Shown: positions 63,401-64,000 of the stretch, piece after piece | Position numbering within the stretch: position 1 is the first letter of the stretch | How the letters are laid out: each line of letters opens with the position of its first letter | DNA from: Pseudotamlana agarivorans | GTDB lineage: Bacteria; Bacteroidota; Bacteroidia; Flavobacteriales; Flavobacteriaceae | DNA: 64,000 nucleotides | NCBI RefSeq assembly: GCF_001642835.1 | Contig: NZ_LXEI01000007.1 | Location: 36,225-100,224 of the forward strand | Direction of reading: 5' to 3' | Position numbers and translations under genes: made by a program | Notes under the pieces: model-generated | Databases searched by the model: none | Told to the model about the DNA's origin: nothing | The model's input: only the letters and a program-made list of their open reading frames with translations

Positions 63401-64000
63401 GAAACTTTGTGTGGAGGCAACCAAGGCAACCAAGCGCCAATAGCGCTTGCATCTGCGACGGTCTTATCAGGAGAAGCTCCATTAGAAGTGAGTTTCACAG
63501 GAAGTGACTCTACCGATGATTCAGGTATAGTCACATATCATTGGGATTTTGGAGATGGAAACACCGCAACAACGGCCGATCCGGTTCATACTTTCGTTTC
63601 AGAAGGCATTTATACAGTAAGGCTAACCATAGAAGATGCTGAAGGCTTACAAAATTCGCAAGAACTTAGTATTGAAGTGACTCCAGATTTACCGGCTGCC
63701 TTAATAGCTAACGAGGAAGCCCTGGATTTTGGTTCACGCACCATAAATGGTTCAGCCAGTCAATTAAACTTGGAGCTCTTTAACAATGGGGATATTGGAG
63801 AGGATATAAGTATTAGTTCAATAAGTATTACAGGAACAGATGCTATACTGTTTGGTCATTCAGAAGCTTTACCATTAACTGTGAACGGACAAAGTACAGA
63901 AATTTTAGCCATTAGTTTTACTCCAGATGGTAATATCGGCACGAAATCAGCGTCCATAGAAATCACGCATTCAGGAGAAAACAGTCCTATAATTGTTCCA
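57473..64000 (+). CDS. Giant secreted multidomain protein, 3' partial
   Basis: One frame, open for 2176 codons to the window end. Signal peptide at 1-24 (SFCYKTIVVGFLVLISHQVS, cleavage near SLSQ). Domains by residue: glucose/sorbosone-dehydrogenase-like propeller 40-575 (PTSLDFGPNNKLYVAQQDG); thrombospondin-3-type Ca2+ repeats 580-643 (DYDGDGFTNDDE, DTDDDNDGIPD); concanavalin-like beta-sandwich 655-890; choice-of-anchor D (HYDIN-like) 900-1001; malectin-like 1006-1183; PKD 1187-1271 (WDFGDGN); Ig/cadherin-like 1273-1371; Kelch propeller 1376-1683; anchor D 1683-1786; carbohydrate-binding-like 1790-1976; PKD 1986-2071; anchor D from 2076. Probably surface-exposed or T9SS-secreted; sorting domain would lie beyond the window. 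No catalytic residues can be claimed. Confidence 0.88.
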   Translation, partial: MSFCYKTIVVGFLVLISHQVSLSQSINFGASGLVGANINNPTSLDFGPNNKLYVAQQDGVIWEYEVSRGEEGPGNGTYTILNSNQITLIKENTPNHNDDGTNNSTKKRQITGLLTAGTNTNPILYVTSSDSRIGGGGGAGNDVNLDTNSGILSRLRWNGSTWEKVDLVRGLPRCEENHSTNGLDLFTRGGITYLLIQQGGNTNQGAPSNNFAGSTEFYLAGALLIVNISQLEQMETANGGPYLDSRTNNTPFIYDLPSLNDPDKLDIDNTHPSFPYSASHPLYNATIDLGDPFGGNNGLNQTFPENGGPVQIFSPGYRNAFDVVVTTDGRIFTGDNGPNGGWGGTPLIYDSNNQLKGTHNTATYNSAAGDYITNKFNIENGKTHGDALHYVGTINDPNNTYYGGHPVPIRAFPDKAGVYKFQYDGNSWIENGAYDWSALISGVRGYFNTEFTMADFPSDVRQGEYLADALSSPKVNILDIVGSSTNGLCEYTASNFDGAMQGNILTASFNGSINRYSLDASGTTLLSKDNGFLSGFGNIPLDLIAMGDNSIFPGTIWVVTYGADDVTVFEPGDFGDCFQPGDSEYDGMADYDGDGFTNDDEINNGTNHCSAGSSPSDNDGDFLSDLADTDDDNDGIPDNQDVFSIDPQNGLASNLPILYPFWNNDPGTGFFGLGFTGLMTDPTGTINYLSQYDEVNLSFGGAGGKATVDAVSSGDALGSQNSQENAFQFGVNVDENSNPFTVHCKVATPFNGAAPIAGQSYGVYIGNGDQDNYLKVALMEGVTSGDNIYGFEIVNEINGVNNTTTFDAPELLQAAGVDLYINVNPETNSARVFYSLNSGLDIVQLGSEQQLAASFLSASDNKGMAVGIIGTSGSSNSTYIATWDFINVTEDQSSTLQPNPDTLDFESLVINSSAVELNLEISNEGSPANGAIEVSGINFSGVDANLFTSTLSLPLSVGPGSEILVPVKFTPDENSGTKSATLEITHSGINSPLVVPLNATLSEPLLGPLVRISAGSSATITSTDSGPDWESNPSNGAYNGISYSVNTGTKYASSLPYSNRHSSIPGYIDENTFNGLFNSERWDADTEPEMDFSIPISNGQYTVNLFLGNSYSGTNKVGNRVFDILIEGVVVEDNLDLITTFGHQVAGMLSYPVTVNDGVLNISFGHEVENPLINGIEIISGAIISNQPPVAVASASSLTGASSLEVSFTGSESSDDKLGMTYFWDFGDGNTGTSSNPVHTYTVEGNYTVTLTVTDSDGLQDSAQLSIDVTGNQSQTITFEPISDQYTQIGGTSSLVLFASGGDPNENVTYQISNQPEGIDIEPTNGHIIGSIDPIALNGGPNNDGVHLVTVTASKPGSQDVTLQFSWTVTDDSTKLWIDKNEDETYTARHECSFVQAGDKFYMFGGRENAKTLDVYDYTTNSWNSLTNSAPIEFNHFQAVEYQGLIWVIGAFKTNVFPTETPADYIWAFNPANQEWIQGPEIPEGRKRGSTGLVVYDDKFYILAGNTRGHDGGYVDWFDEYDPATGIWTVLENAPRPRDHFHAAVINGKLYAASGRLSGGSGGVFGPVIPEVDVYDFSSQTWSTLPSDQNIPTGRAAAIVANFENKLVVAGGETPSSSTALKTTEIYDPNLQSWTTGEDLNHHRHGTQGIVSGRGIFTAGGSPSKGGGNQKNMECYGVDSPEGSPSVASSLISESNLEIPVSGANNFMLDVSNGNIGIMIKSLDITGSDASEFDIVSGDLSYSILKPNSQHQVTVQHLGTETNKSALLTIVYDNNSSKTLNLNVGSSCKADFVEANGVVIIEAENLPLPSGWHVENNTTGFSGSGYINWTGGEYFSSPGHGTISSTIKINTPGTYLLEWRSKIGEGSSNTDNNDTWLRFNDASEFYAKKGSNIIYPKGSGQSPLVNGSGSNNWFKVYSNNLAWNWQSYTNDNDPHAIYVDFDSPGIYTMEISGRSEGHFIDRIVLSASGNRNLALEETLCGGNQGNQAPIALASATVLSGEAPLEVSFTGSDSTDDSGIVTYHWDFGDGNTATTADPVHTFVSEGIYTVRLTIEDAEGLQNSQELSIEVTPDLPAALIANEEALDFGSRTINGSASQLNLELFNNGDIGEDISISSISITGTDAILFGHSEALPLTVNGQSTEILAISFTPDGNIGTKSASIEITHSGENSPIIVP
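61023..61285 (+). repeat. PKD domain 1 of the giant protein
   Basis: Encodes NQPPVAVASASS ... FTGSESSDD ... FWDFGDGNTGTSSNPVHTY ... TVTDSDGLQDSA. Its 24 bases at 61141-61164 are identical to 63541-63564. Confidence 0.8.
63430..63685 (+). repeat. PKD domain 2 of the giant protein
   Basis: Encodes NQAPIALASATV ... FTGSDSTDD ... HWDFGDGNTATTADPVHTF ... TIEDAEGLQNSQ; same architecture as the copy exactly 2400 bp upstream. Confidence 0.8.

Noticed and set aside
58855..63534. Several 60-94-codon minus-strand frames within the giant gene
   Set aside because: All lie antisense to one continuous coding frame with clear domains; composition matches reverse-strand shadows.
1..64000. tRNA, rRNA, CRISPR, prophage or complete IS element
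   Set aside because: No tRNA-like cloverleaf motif, repeat-spacer array, integrase or intact transposase was seen on either strand while reading through.

Overview
The window looks like a chromosomal segment from a marine-type member of the Flavobacteriaceae (phylum Bacteroidota). The DNA is AT-rich. Gene starts mostly lack Shine-Dalgarno sequences. Several promoters fit the Bacteroidota pattern TTG-N19-21-TAnnTTTG. Families typical of the group are present: a type IX secretion (T9SS) sorting domain, DUF4834, DUF3667, YfhO with an O-antigen-type flippase, and an outer-membrane receptor with a carboxypeptidase-like N-terminal domain. The genus cannot be fixed from sequence reading alone. No tRNA, rRNA or CRISPR was seen.

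Layout. 1-8.7 kb: a menaquinone operon (menA 3' part, UPF0173 hydrolase, patatin/beta-barrel protein, menC, CPBP protease, menE) followed by sppA and a strong hairpin terminator. 8.8-14.1 kb: DoxX protein and acyl-CoA carboxylase beta (minus), a flavin reductase-MarR-pirin operon with a palindromic operator on its promoter (plus), and an MFS transporter (minus). 14.5-22.7 kb: small membrane protein, ettA, nudK, hutG, a coiled-coil membrane protein, a Crp-type regulator, fumC, a peroxiredoxin and a 57-residue membrane protein. 22.7-29.3 kb: outer-membrane receptor, the operon prfB-HAD-arsC (prfB needs a programmed +1 frameshift), threonine aldolase, YegP-like protein and YbaB. 29.5-35.5 kb: oligopeptidase B, a cysteine-synthase-like enzyme, an alpha-oxoamine synthase and a GNAT-like protein; the last three are a candidate sulfonolipid/sphingolipid set. 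35.5-45.8 kb: outer-membrane protein, DUF4834, YfhO, glycosyltransferase and flippase (surface polysaccharide), a basic repeat protein, DUF3667 and a small T9SS cargo protein. 45.9-56.6 kb: uvrA, an ECF sigma factor with a 48-residue companion, an endonuclease III without its iron-sulfur cysteines, bcp, a conserved protein of unknown function, an MBL-fold hydrolase, small envelope proteins, a divergent XRE regulator/M14 peptidase pair sharing three operators, and an Lrp/AsnC regulator. 56.6-57.5 kb: a gene-poor stretch holding a decayed IS1182-type transposase. 57.5-64.0 kb: one giant secreted multidomain protein that runs off the window end.

Most of the window is stable core genome. The parts most worth a second look are the eroded prfB frameshift site, the lipid-enzyme neighbourhood near 31.8-35.5 kb, the operator layouts at 11.05 and 54.6-54.85 kb, the IS relic, and the giant protein with its duplicated anchor/carbohydrate-binding/PKD module.
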